Source: Kiritimatiellia bacterium
GTDB taxonomy: Bacteria > Verrucomicrobiota > Kiritimatiellia > UBA8416 > JABMPJ01
DNA length: 16,655 bases
Direction of reading: 5' to 3'
Assembly (NCBI GenBank): GCA_029939545.1
Contig: JAOZSS010000035.1
Coordinates: 1-16,655 of the forward strand
Below the pieces are notes generated by a model. It was not told the origin of the DNA, made no database searches, and saw only the letters and a program-made list of their open reading frames with translations. The position numbers were made by a program, and so were the translations under genes. Below are positions 7,075 to 14,320 of this stretch, one piece after another (positions within the stretch are counted from its first letter, which is position 1; each line of letters begins with the position of its first letter).

Positions 7075-8731
7075 AATGATCAACAGTCGCATACAACACA
7101 TCGCTCGTTTCCGCATCCCGAATCTGGAATGATTCCACGTGGCGCGTGGCGTCCGAACGGAAACTGAGGCTACCCTCAAAGCGCGACTGCAGTTCGATCA
7201 GGACCTGCTCATCCTCTTCGCGCAGACGTTCCAGCACGCTCGGGTGTACCACCACCTGCAACTTCAGAGCCTTGCCGCGGTTGGTCCGCTTGCGCATTAC
7301 GGCGGAGATCTGACGCTGCACATCCACGCTCATGGCCAGACCGGACTTCACCTCGCCGCGACCACGGCAGTAAGGACACTCAGTGTAGACCGACGACAGC
7401 AGACTCTCCTCGGCACGCTGGCGGGTCATCTCCATGATGCCCAGGTCCGAGATCTGCAGGACGTTGGTGCGGGCGCGATCCCGCTTGAGCGCAGCCCTCA
7501 TGGTGCGATACACCAAACTCTGATGTTTGCGCGACTTCATGTCGATCAGGTCGATCACCACCAACCCGCCGATGTTGCGCAAGCGCAGTTGCCGCGCGAC
7601 CTCTTCGACGGCCTGCGTGTTGACCTCGAGGATGGCCTGCTCCTGCGAGCCCTGCCCCTTGTGCCGCCCGGTGTTCACGTCGATCGCAATCAGCGCCTCG
7701 GTCTCGTCGAATACGAGATAGGCGCCGGTCTGAAGCGTCACCTTGCGGCGAAACGCGCCGCTGATCTGGGTCTCGACGTTGTAGTGGTCGAAGATCGGCA
7801 ATTCGCCGTTGTACTTCGTCACGCGCGAGCGAGCACGGCGCGAGATGGTTCCGGCCATCTTGCGGACCGCCTCTTGCTTCTCGGGATTGTCGACCACGAT
7901 GCGGTCGACATCCTCGGTCAGCCAGTCGCGGATGACCCGCTCAACCAGGTCGGGCTCGTGATACACACAGCAGGGTGCCGGCATATCGATGATGTTCTGG
8001 CGCAGTTCTTCCCACGAGGCGATCAGCCCACGCAGGTCGCGCACGAACGCGCGACGACTGGTGCCGTATCCTGCCGTCCTGACAATCATCCCCGTGTCAG
8101 CCGGCGGCTCCAGGCGAGCGAGCACCTTCTTCAACCGGCTCCGCTCCTCGCCATCGGCGATCTTGCGCGATACGCCTTTGAGCTTCGATCCGGGCATGAG
8201 CACGAGGAAGCGGCCCGGCAGACTCAAACTGGCCGTCACACGCGGCCCCTTGGTTCCGATAGCCCCCTTCGTCACCTGCACGACAATCTCGGATCCCGGC
8301 GGAAAGCGCTGTTCGATCTCCTCGTTCGAGAGCCGCTTGCGTTGGCCGCCACTGTTGCGTCCGCGTCGGTTACGGCCACCGCGACCCCCGCGACTATTGC
8401 GGTTGTTGCGGCTGTTGTTGCGGGTGTTGCGAGGAATTCCTTCCACGCGCTCCAAGCGCATGTCGTCGTCGGGAAACATATCCCAGTAGTGCAGGAAGGC
8501 GTTCTTCTTGAGTCCGATGTTCACAAAGGCGGCCTGGAGATCGTGCTCGAGGTTCTGAATCCGCCCCTTGAATATGCTGCCCACAATCCGCTTTTCCGTC
8601 GGATGTTCAACCTGGAACTCCTCCAACCGGTCGTTCTCCAGGATCGCCACACGTGTCTCCAGACTTTCCGCGTTGACAATAATCTCGCGCTTGGTCCGGT
8701 CGGCCTTCTTCATTTTTAAGCCTAATACCAT
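7073..8731 (-). CDS. rng: Ribonuclease E/G family endoribonuclease
   Basis: Single-strand-specific endoribonuclease of the RNase E/G family for rRNA maturation and mRNA decay, 552 aa, closer in size to RNase G than to full RNase E. The N-terminal S1 RNA-binding domain (about 47-175: GSIFKGRIQNLEHDLQAAFV) is split by a basic insertion (about 100-133) rich in Arg, Asn and Gly with RGG-type repeats. The RNase H-like/DNase I-like catalytic part holds the metal aspartates in IAIDVNTG (D351) and VVIDLIDM (D394). The Zn-link CPYCRGRG (C452, C455) joins subunits in the family. No long C-terminal degradosome scaffold is present. The ATG at 8731 has GAAAGGA 9 nt upstream (8741-8747); an internal ATG at 8713 has a poorer site. 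Placement directly after rodA and before lptD recalls the proteobacterial mreBCD-rng order. Confidence 0.93.
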   Translation of the reverse strand: MVLGLKMKKADRTKREIIVNAESLETRVAILENDRLEEFQVEHPTEKRIVGSIFKGRIQNLEHDLQAAFVNIGLKKNAFLHYWDMFPDDDMRLERVEGIPRNTRNNSRNNRNSRGGRGGRNRRGRNSGGQRKRLSNEEIEQRFPPGSEIVVQVTKGAIGTKGPRVTASLSLPGRFLVLMPGSKLKGVSRKIADGEERSRLKKVLARLEPPADTGMIVRTAGYGTSRRAFVRDLRGLIASWEELRQNIIDMPAPCCVYHEPDLVERVIRDWLTEDVDRIVVDNPEKQEAVRKMAGTISRRARSRVTKYNGELPIFDHYNVETQISGAFRRKVTLQTGAYLVFDETEALIAIDVNTGRHKGQGSQEQAILEVNTQAVEEVARQLRLRNIGGLVVIDLIDMKSRKHQSLVYRTMRAALKRDRARTNVLQISDLGIMEMTRQRAEESLLSSVYTECPYCRGRGEVKSGLAMSVDVQRQISAVMRKRTNRGKALKLQVVVHPSVLERLREEDEQVLIELQSRFEGSLSFRSDATRHVESFQIRDAETSDVLYATVDH

Positions 8732-8759
8732 TTTCTCTATTCCTTTCTCAAAACCGTTC

Positions 8760-9947
8760 TCAATACACTACTCGCCGGGAGCGAATATGGACGCTCTGCA
8801 CCATGCCGAGCGCCGACATCACCACCAGCATAAATGAACCGCCATAACTCAAAAGGGGCAGCGGCAACCCCGTAATCGGCATCAACCCTACCGTCATCCC
8901 AATGTTGATAAACACGTGACAGAATAACATCGCCACCACCCCGACACACAACAGGCGTCCCAGCTTGTCGCGTGCGGCCATCGCCGCGCGCATGCCCCCC
9001 CAGAACACCATGCCAAACAGGGCAAAAAGCCCCAGTGACCCCATGAACCCCATCTCCTCTGCGATAACGGAATAGATGAAGTCGTTGGGTGCCACCTTGC
9101 GAGGCAGGAAGCCCAGGATGTTCTGCGTGCCATTCCTGAAGCCCTTGCCCCACATCCCGCCGGATCCCACCGCAATCTCAGACTGCAGCTTGTTCCACCC
9201 TACGCCGAGCGGGTCATCGGCCACACCGAAGAACACCATGATGCGGCTACGCTGGTAGTCGCTCAGGCCACTCATGGCCGAGATCTTCTCATGCAGTTCC
9301 GGATCGAACCCCAGCTTTTCGGGCAGGAACACCGCCCCGAGCACGCACCCCACGGCCACGAGCGCTACGAGTGCAATAACCCCCAGCGTACGCCACGGCA
9401 CCCCCGCAGCGTACATCATGATGAAGGTCAGCGGCACAAACACCATTGATGTCCCCAGGTCGGGCTGCTTGAGTATCATCCCCACCGGGATGAAGAGAAG
9501 CAACAGAACCGTACCGACTCGGCGCCATTCTCCGTAGTAAACCCCAGGCAACCCAAGTCGGCGGGCCAACATGATGGTGAGGGCCAGCTTCATCGGTTCC
9601 GACGGCTGGATATCGAACCCAAAGAGGGTCAGCCAGCGCTGGGCGCCCTCGCGGACCGTGCCGAACAGCAGCACGGCCAGCAGGAGCACCAGACACCCCA
9701 CATAGATCGTCCACGACCACCGGCGCAACACCCGGTAATCGAGCACCGCAAAGAAGATGTAGCAGAGGATACCGGCCAGTGCCCACATGACCTGACGCTT
9801 GTAGAGCGTACGTACGGGCAGGACCTCACTGATGTAGCACGAGCTGTAGACAAACATGACGCCCACAATCAGCAGCAGCAGCGTGGCGAATGCCGTCGCC
9901 CAGTTCATGTAGCGCAGCAGGCCGAACTGACGAATGAAGTCTCTCAC
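8760..9947 (-). CDS. rodA: Rod-shape peptidoglycan glycosyltransferase RodA
   Basis: SEDS-family polymerase that extends glycan strands from lipid II in the elongasome, paired with PBP2. It is 395 aa, with about ten hydrophobic membrane segments beginning at residues 16-36. Family motifs: REGAQRWLTLFGFDIQPSEPMK (99-120, written in the family as RW-x-QPSE-K), LKQPDLGTS (159-167), LGVGWNKLQSEIAVGSGG (247-264) and the extracellular catalytic loop FLPRKVAPNDFIYSVIAEE, in which D289 matches the essential aspartate. Proteobacterial RodA has a PEQHTDFIF-like sequence here; the PRKVAPND form looks PVC-like. The start is GTG 9947, overlapping the PBP2 stop as GTGA, with AAGGAG 7 nt upstream (9955-9960). 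A downstream ATG (residue 14) would remove the cytosolic leader and lacks such a site. The 28-nt gap to rng supports co-transcription. Confidence 0.94.
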   Translation of the reverse strand: MRDFIRQFGLLRYMNWATAFATLLLLIVGVMFVYSSCYISEVLPVRTLYKRQVMWALAGILCYIFFAVLDYRVLRRWSWTIYVGCLVLLLAVLLFGTVREGAQRWLTLFGFDIQPSEPMKLALTIMLARRLGLPGVYYGEWRRVGTVLLLLFIPVGMILKQPDLGTSMVFVPLTFIMMYAAGVPWRTLGVIALVALVAVGCVLGAVFLPEKLGFDPELHEKISAMSGLSDYQRSRIMVFFGVADDPLGVGWNKLQSEIAVGSGGMWGKGFRNGTQNILGFLPRKVAPNDFIYSVIAEEMGFMGSLGLFALFGMVFWGGMRAAMAARDKLGRLLCVGVVAMLFCHVFINIGMTVGLMPITGLPLPLLSYGGSFMLVVMSALGMVQSVHIRSRRVVY

Positions 9948-11767
9948 AGCGTCGCTCCTTCCTGCGCGGCGGCAGCGGCGGCAGCCTCTTCAGGATCAGG
10001 GAAGACCGGCTTCGAACCAAACAAACCCGCCATCAGCTTGGCCATGCGCGGGGCCGCGTTGCGTCCCCCGGACATGGCGTCTTCCAGGACGATGGCCGCG
10101 CCATACTGCGGATTGTCGAAGGGGGCAAACGCGATCATCCAGGCGTACTTCCTGCGGGCCTCGCGCGTGCCGTACTCGGCCGTCCCGGTCTTGCCTCCCA
10201 TCGGCACGCCGGCAATCCTTGCCCGGCGCCCGGTGCCGGTCTCCGCCTCCACCACGTCGAACATTCCCCCACGCACTGTAGCAAGCGTACAGGCCGACCA
10301 CGACATCTCATGGATGAGATCGCCCTCTTCCCAGGGCTCCGTCACAACGCGCGGGGTATAGACGCGCCCACCATTGCCGAGGGCCGCCGCAAAGAGCGCC
10401 ATCTGCAGGGGTGTGGCCAGCATGGCACCCTGCCCGATCGACGCGTTGCAGGTATCCCCGCTGCGCCAGCCGTCCTTGAGCACCCGCCGCTTCCACGCAT
10501 CGTTGGGGAGCAAGCCCGGCATCTCCTGCTCGAGGGCGATGCCGGTGTGGTGCCCAAACCCCAACGCGTCGGCCATGTGGTAGATACGATCGTACCCACA
10601 TTTGAGGCCGATTTGACAGTAGTAGGCATTGCAGGATTGCTCGAGCGACTTGCGCATGGCGATGCTGCCGTGTCCGCTCCTGCGCCAGCAACGAAAACGC
10701 ACGCCACCCACCTCGAAATAGCCCGGGCAGTCGTAGAGCGTTGACGCCGAAACACCCCCGTTCTCGAGTGCTGCGATCGCAACCAGTGGCTTGAAGGTGC
10801 TGCCGGGCGGGTACTGCCCCTCGATGGCGCGGTTGAAAAGGGGCAGCGACTTGTCCTGGCTCAAGCTGGCGTATTGTGAGCGCAGCTTCGATGGATCGTA
10901 GGTGGGTGCGCTGGCCATGGCCAACACGTCGCCGTTGCGTGCGTCCAGCAACACCACGGAGCCGCGCCAGCCCTCCAGGAGCGATTCGGCCAGCGCCTGG
11001 ATCTCTGCATCCAGTGCCAGCCGCAGATCCTCGCCCTTGCGCGGCTCGCGCTCGAACCGTTCGTTATATTTGAACCCAGAGGCGTCCACGCGGATCAGGC
11101 GACCGCCGGCCAATCCAGCCAAGCGCGTGTCAAAGCTGCGTTCGACCCCGAACTGTCCCCGCATGTCCGGCAGGTAGAAATGATAGGACTCCTTCTCCTC
11201 TGGCGACAAGCTGGACCGGCCGACACAACCCAGCACGTGTGCGGCCAGCGTGCCGCGCGGATATTCGCGCACCGGCTCGATATGGATATCCACGCCCGGG
11301 AAGCTCACACAGCTCTCCGCCCAGCGCGCGAGGGACTCGGGCGACAGGTCACGCCAGGCCAGGAACGGCAGGGGCAGGCGGCGGCGAATGTGCGTTCGTA
11401 TGTCGTCGCGGCTCACTTGTGCCGGCAGGCCGATGATCTCGCCGATTTCCCGGATCACGCGCTCGACTTCCTTGATCGTCTCCCCCGAGCGCCCGGGCTG
11501 CCGCAGTTCTTCGACGTAGATCGCCAGGCAGTAACTGGGCCGGTTGCTGGCCAGGAGCGTGCCATTGCGGTCGGTGATCGATCCACGCAGGCCCGGCAAA
11601 CGGACGCGGCGAATACTCTGATGGTCGAGCCGCTCTGTGTGCTCGGAGCCATGCAGCACCTGGACCCGCCAGAGCGAGCCTCCCAGGAAAAGCAGGCCCG
11701 CCAGCATCATCACGACGACGATGCGCAGGCGCACTTGCTCACCATCCCATGGGCTGTTCAATTCCAT
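9944..11767 (-). CDS. mrdA: Penicillin-binding protein 2 (elongasome transpeptidase)
   Basis: Monofunctional class B PBP that cross-links peptidoglycan during side-wall elongation, anchored in the inner membrane and working with RodA. About 607 aa; residue numbers below count from the TTG codon one position upstream. A single membrane anchor (15-37) is followed by the PBP dimerisation domain (about 55-240) and the transpeptidase domain. The active site is complete: SxxK in PPGSTFKPL (S324, K327), SxN in EQSCNAYY (S379, N381) and KTGT (527-530). The C-terminus is a poly-alanine tail (about 596-602). The ATG at 11767 is preferred because GGGAAG stands 6 nt before it; the adjacent TTG at 11770 would be only 3 nt away. 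It overlaps the 3' end of mreD by 29 nt and its TGA overlaps the rodA GTG, so translation is probably coupled both ways. Confidence 0.94.
   Translation of the reverse strand: MELNSPWDGEQVRLRIVVVMMLAGLLFLGGSLWRVQVLHGSEHTERLDHQSIRRVRLPGLRGSITDRNGTLLASNRPSYCLAIYVEELRQPGRSGETIKEVERVIREIGEIIGLPAQVSRDDIRTHIRRRLPLPFLAWRDLSPESLARWAESCVSFPGVDIHIEPVREYPRGTLAAHVLGCVGRSSLSPEEKESYHFYLPDMRGQFGVERSFDTRLAGLAGGRLIRVDASGFKYNERFEREPRKGEDLRLALDAEIQALAESLLEGWRGSVVLLDARNGDVLAMASAPTYDPSKLRSQYASLSQDKSLPLFNRAIEGQYPPGSTFKPLVAIAALENGGVSASTLYDCPGYFEVGGVRFRCWRRSGHGSIAMRKSLEQSCNAYYCQIGLKCGYDRIYHMADALGFGHHTGIALEQEMPGLLPNDAWKRRVLKDGWRSGDTCNASIGQGAMLATPLQMALFAAALGNGGRVYTPRVVTEPWEEGDLIHEMSWSACTLATVRGGMFDVVEAETGTGRRARIAGVPMGGKTGTAEYGTREARRKYAWMIAFAPFDNPQYGAAIVLEDAMSGGRNAAPRMAKLMAGLFGSKPVFPDPEEAAAAAAAQEGATL
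9955..9960 (-). promoter_or_regulatory. Shine-Dalgarno sequence fixing the GTG start of rodA
   Basis: AAGGAG on the minus strand lies 7 nt before GTG 9947, inside the last codons of the PBP2 gene. It is a strong site and decides in favour of the GTG start with the 4-nt GTGA overlap. Confidence 0.7.
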
Positions 11768-12275
11768 CAATCACTTCCCGAACCTTGATAAGTCCCACCC
11801 ACTGATCACAGCGCCGCGCGCCCATGAATGTCAGGGGTGTCACAACAGCAGCCAGGAGCGCGCTCCACAGCAACCGCACCGTTAATCGTCCCAAAGGCCA
11901 CCACACCGCGTCGATCCGCACCAGCAGGCCATAGATCAACACCTGCGCCAGGAGCGAACCGACCATCCCGAAGAAACCGGCCGTCACGCGTGATTCCGGC
12001 AACACGAGGTTGCTGAACCGTCCAGCCAGCAGCCCCACCACAACGAACACGATGGAGGAGTAGCCCAGCGGCACCGCCGTCAGCAGGTCATGAAATACAC
12101 CCGCCACGAGCGCGGCCAACAGCATGGTGCCGGTCGTACGGTTGAGCGCATAGTAGAGCACGAGCGCCAGCAGGAAAGGCGGCTTGGCTTGCCCGAGGAA
12201 CGGGACGGCAGGAAAAATCATCTGGAGCGCCGCCCCAGCCAGCATGAGCACCAGCATGACAATCGTCGTGATCAT
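11739..12275 (-). CDS. mreD: Rod shape-determining membrane protein MreD
   Basis: Small integral inner-membrane protein of the elongasome, about 178 aa, with MreC and PBP2 as likely partners. The sequence is almost entirely hydrophobic, with five or six membrane segments separated by short polar turns (for example MLVLMLAGAALQMIFPAVPF at the N-terminus and LLWSALLAAVVTPLTFMGAR near the C-terminus). There are no catalytic motifs, as expected; identity rests on hydropathy, length and position between mreC and mrdA. The start is taken as ATG 12275, which overlaps the mreC stop by ATGA and has GGTGAG just upstream. A GTG at 12290 in frame would add five residues and is less likely. Its 3' end overlaps the PBP2 start by 29 nt. 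Confidence 0.88.
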   Translation of the reverse strand: MITTIVMLVLMLAGAALQMIFPAVPFLGQAKPPFLLALVLYYALNRTTGTMLLAALVAGVFHDLLTAVPLGYSSIVFVVVGLLAGRFSNLVLPESRVTAGFFGMVGSLLAQVLIYGLLVRIDAVWWPLGRLTVRLLWSALLAAVVTPLTFMGARRCDQWVGLIKVREVIDGIEQPMGW

Positions 12276-13132
12276 TGGCTCACCACCCACATGTATTGCA
12301 GCTTGGCCAGGTCGGCTGCCGGCCGGACTTTCAGCCGCTGGTAGAGCAGTAACGGGTCCGTTTCGAACTCCAGCACGGTTCCCAACAGCAAGCCGCCGGG
12401 ATAGGTGCCGCCCAAGCCCGAGGTCACGACCGTGTCGCCCACCAGAATCTCGGCATCCTTGTCGACATAGTCCATCGTGCAGGGCTGTGCCGCCATAACC
12501 ATCTCGAAATCAGTATTTCCGGCCAACCCGGTTCCCAGCCCACGCGTAACGCCGAGATCGCCGGTCCGTTCAAGGCGGCAGGCCACGCGATTGGCCGGAT
12601 CGGTAATGAGAAGCACGTCGGCCGTGTGACGGGTCACGGTCGTGGTCCGGCCCACGAGGCCATCGACCGTCATGACCGCTTGGTTAGGCTGTACACCCTC
12701 CTCGCTGCCACGGTTGATGCGGACGCTCTGCCACCAGCCACTGGTGCCGCCGCGGGCAATGACGCGACCGAGGAGCAGACCGTGCGGGGAGGTCTCCTTT
12801 AACCTCATCATCCGGCGCAGGAGCCGGTTCTCCTGCTCGAGGGTGTTGTGATGGCGCAGCTCGTGTCGGGAACGGGCCACCTCGTCGAGCATGGCATCGT
12901 GATTCTCAATGGCTTCGTGCGCGCGAAAAAGGAAGGTGAGAACGCCGCGCATGCGTTCGCCCATGAGCGTAAGGACGGTCTGGGACGACACGGCTCCATC
13001 GCGCGCCGCCGCGCGCAGGCGCAGTTCGACCGTGAGGGGTACACTGATCAGAATTATGATGGCGAGCAGAACCAGTCCGCCCAAAACTTTATTGCCGCAC
13101 ACGTTGTCCCCCCCCCGCAGGCGGGAAGTCAC
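12272..13132 (-). CDS. mreC: Rod shape-determining protein MreC
   Basis: Bitopic inner-membrane protein whose periplasmic part bridges MreB filaments to PBP2 and activates it. Of 286 aa, there is a short cytosolic head, one membrane segment (about 16-36), a coiled-coil helix (about 75-112, heptads of the type LEQENRLLRRMMRLKE), then the MreC beta-domain (about 120-280) with VIARGGTSGWWQSVRINRGS and GLVGRTTTVTRHTADVLLITD. Length is typical. The start is uncertain: GTG 13132 gives the full head but has only a weak ribosome site, while GTG 13102 (codon 11) would place a run of nine G residues (13108-13116) 5 nt upstream as a Shine-Dalgarno-like sequence. If GTG 13132 is used, the G9 run is coding. 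The gene follows mreB by 40 nt and overlaps mreD by ATGA. Confidence 0.92.
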   Translation of the reverse strand: MTSRLRGGDNVCGNKVLGGLVLLAIIILISVPLTVELRLRAAARDGAVSSQTVLTLMGERMRGVLTFLFRAHEAIENHDAMLDEVARSRHELRHHNTLEQENRLLRRMMRLKETSPHGLLLGRVIARGGTSGWWQSVRINRGSEEGVQPNQAVMTVDGLVGRTTTVTRHTADVLLITDPANRVACRLERTGDLGVTRGLGTGLAGNTDFEMVMAAQPCTMDYVDKDAEILVGDTVVTSGLGGTYPGGLLLGTVLEFETDPLLLYQRLKVRPAADLAKLQYMWVVSQ

Positions 13133-13172
13133 TTTACTTATTGCGGCAGTACATAAAGGGGAACTGAACCGA

Positions 13173-14198
13173 TCAGGCCGTGGTCCGGCGCAAGAAGTTC
13201 AACTCGTTCAGCACGACACCCGTACCTTCGGCTACGGCACTGAGGGGATCGTCGGCTAAGTGAACGGGAAGACCTGTCTGCTCGGAAATCAGCTTATCGA
13301 AACCCGCAAGAAGCGCGCCTCCACCGGCGAGGATCATTCCGCGATCAACAAGGTCAGATGACAATTCGGGAGGACAGCGTTCCAGGGTAATACGAATGGC
13401 GTCGATAATTGAGGAAACGGGTTCCTGCAAAGCTTCGCGCACTTCCTCCGAGGTGATTGTCAACGTCTTGGGGAGTCCTGCAACCAGGTCGCGCCCCTTG
13501 ACTTCCATACTTGTCTCGTCCTCAACCGGATAGGCGGACCCCATGATCATCTTAATCTCTTCCGCAGTCCGCTCACCGATCATCAGGTTATAAACCCGCT
13601 TCATGTACTGCACTATACATTCATCCATCTCATCGCCGCCCACGCGTACCGTGCGGCTGAATACGATTCCGGCCAGTGAAATGATAGCTACTTCCGTCGT
13701 TCCCCCGCCGATATCCACGATCATGTTACCGGCTGGTTCCTGAACAGGAAGGCCTACCCCAATCGCGGCCGCCATCGGCTCTTCGATCAGAAACACCTCC
13801 CGGGCCCCCGCGTGTGTCGCAGAGTCCTTCACCGCCCGCTTCTCCACTTCGGTAATATCACTGGGTACGGCAATGATAATACGCGGGCGTACCATTTTCT
13901 TACGATTGTGTATTTTCTTAATGAAATAACGCAGCATGGACTCGGTGATCTCGAAGTCTGCGATCACACCGGCCTTCATGGGACGAATAGCGACAATATT
14001 GCCAGGCGTACGCCCCAGCATGCGCTTGGCCTCATCACCGACGGCCAGGATGCGCTTCGTGCCCGACTGGATGGCCACCACGGAGGGTTCCCGCAACACA
14101 ATGCCGCGATCCTTTACATAGACCAGCGTATTGGCTGTACCGAGATCGATCCCGATGTCATTCGAGAAAAGACTGAGTAATCCACTAAACTTTGCCAC
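13173..14198 (-). CDS. mreB: Rod shape-determining actin homologue MreB
   Basis: Bacterial actin that forms membrane-associated filaments and orients the elongasome. It is 341 aa, a normal length. Nucleotide-binding motifs of the actin/Hsp70 fold are clear: phosphate 1 GIDLGTANT (16-24), phosphate 2 DIGGGTTE (162-169), the connecting EPMAAAIG (140-147) and the adenosine motif MILAGGGALLAGF near the C-terminus. The N-terminal FSGLLSLFSND can form the short amphipathic membrane-binding segment found in many MreB proteins. The start is GTG 14198, with TGGAG 7 nt upstream (14206-14210). This is the first gene of the mre-mrd-rod cluster. About 120 nt without a gene lie upstream, where a promoter would be expected. 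Confidence 0.97.
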   Translation of the reverse strand: MAKFSGLLSLFSNDIGIDLGTANTLVYVKDRGIVLREPSVVAIQSGTKRILAVGDEAKRMLGRTPGNIVAIRPMKAGVIADFEITESMLRYFIKKIHNRKKMVRPRIIIAVPSDITEVEKRAVKDSATHAGAREVFLIEEPMAAAIGVGLPVQEPAGNMIVDIGGGTTEVAIISLAGIVFSRTVRVGGDEMDECIVQYMKRVYNLMIGERTAEEIKMIMGSAYPVEDETSMEVKGRDLVAGLPKTLTITSEEVREALQEPVSSIIDAIRITLERCPPELSSDLVDRGMILAGGGALLAGFDKLISEQTGLPVHLADDPLSAVAEGTGVVLNELNFLRRTTA

Positions 14199-14269
14199 AA
14201 CTATACTCCACCGAAGGGGGTAGCCGTCGCCAACAAGGCGTTCAACACCCTTCCTGCTACGTTTCGCGT

Positions 14270-14298
14270 AATGTGCGGTATACCCCCGACGAGGTCAA
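14270..14298 (-). promoter_or_regulatory. Possible sigma-70 promoter for the mreB operon
   Basis: On the minus strand TTGACC (14293-14298, five of six matches to the -35 consensus) is followed after 17 nt by CACATT (14270-14275, only three of six matches to the -10). It is in the right place, between the export-lipoprotein stop and mreB, but the -10 is weak, so this is a candidate only. The alternative is read-through from rsmA and the lipoprotein gene. Confidence 0.25.
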
Positions 14299-14310
14299 GG
14301 AGAGATTTAG

Positions 14311-14320
14311 GAAGTACTTC
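14311..14320. other. 10-bp perfect palindrome at the end of the export-lipoprotein gene
   Basis: GAAGTACTTC is a perfect palindrome reaching into the stop codon of the lipoprotein gene. It has no loop and is not followed by a T-run, so it is not a normal terminator. It could be an operator-like half-site pair or chance. Confidence 0.25.

Noticed and set aside
7139..8719. Long plus-strand open frame (over 500 codons) opposite the RNase E/G gene
   Set aside because: It is a GC-rich antisense shadow: the minus strand has full-length RNase motifs with a good ribosome site, and the plus-strand translation shows no recognisable domain.
13133..13172. Six-codon upstream ORF (ATG TAC TGC ...) ahead of mreC as an attenuator peptide
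   Set aside because: No ribosome site, no repeated regulatory codons and no alternative hairpins; likely chance.
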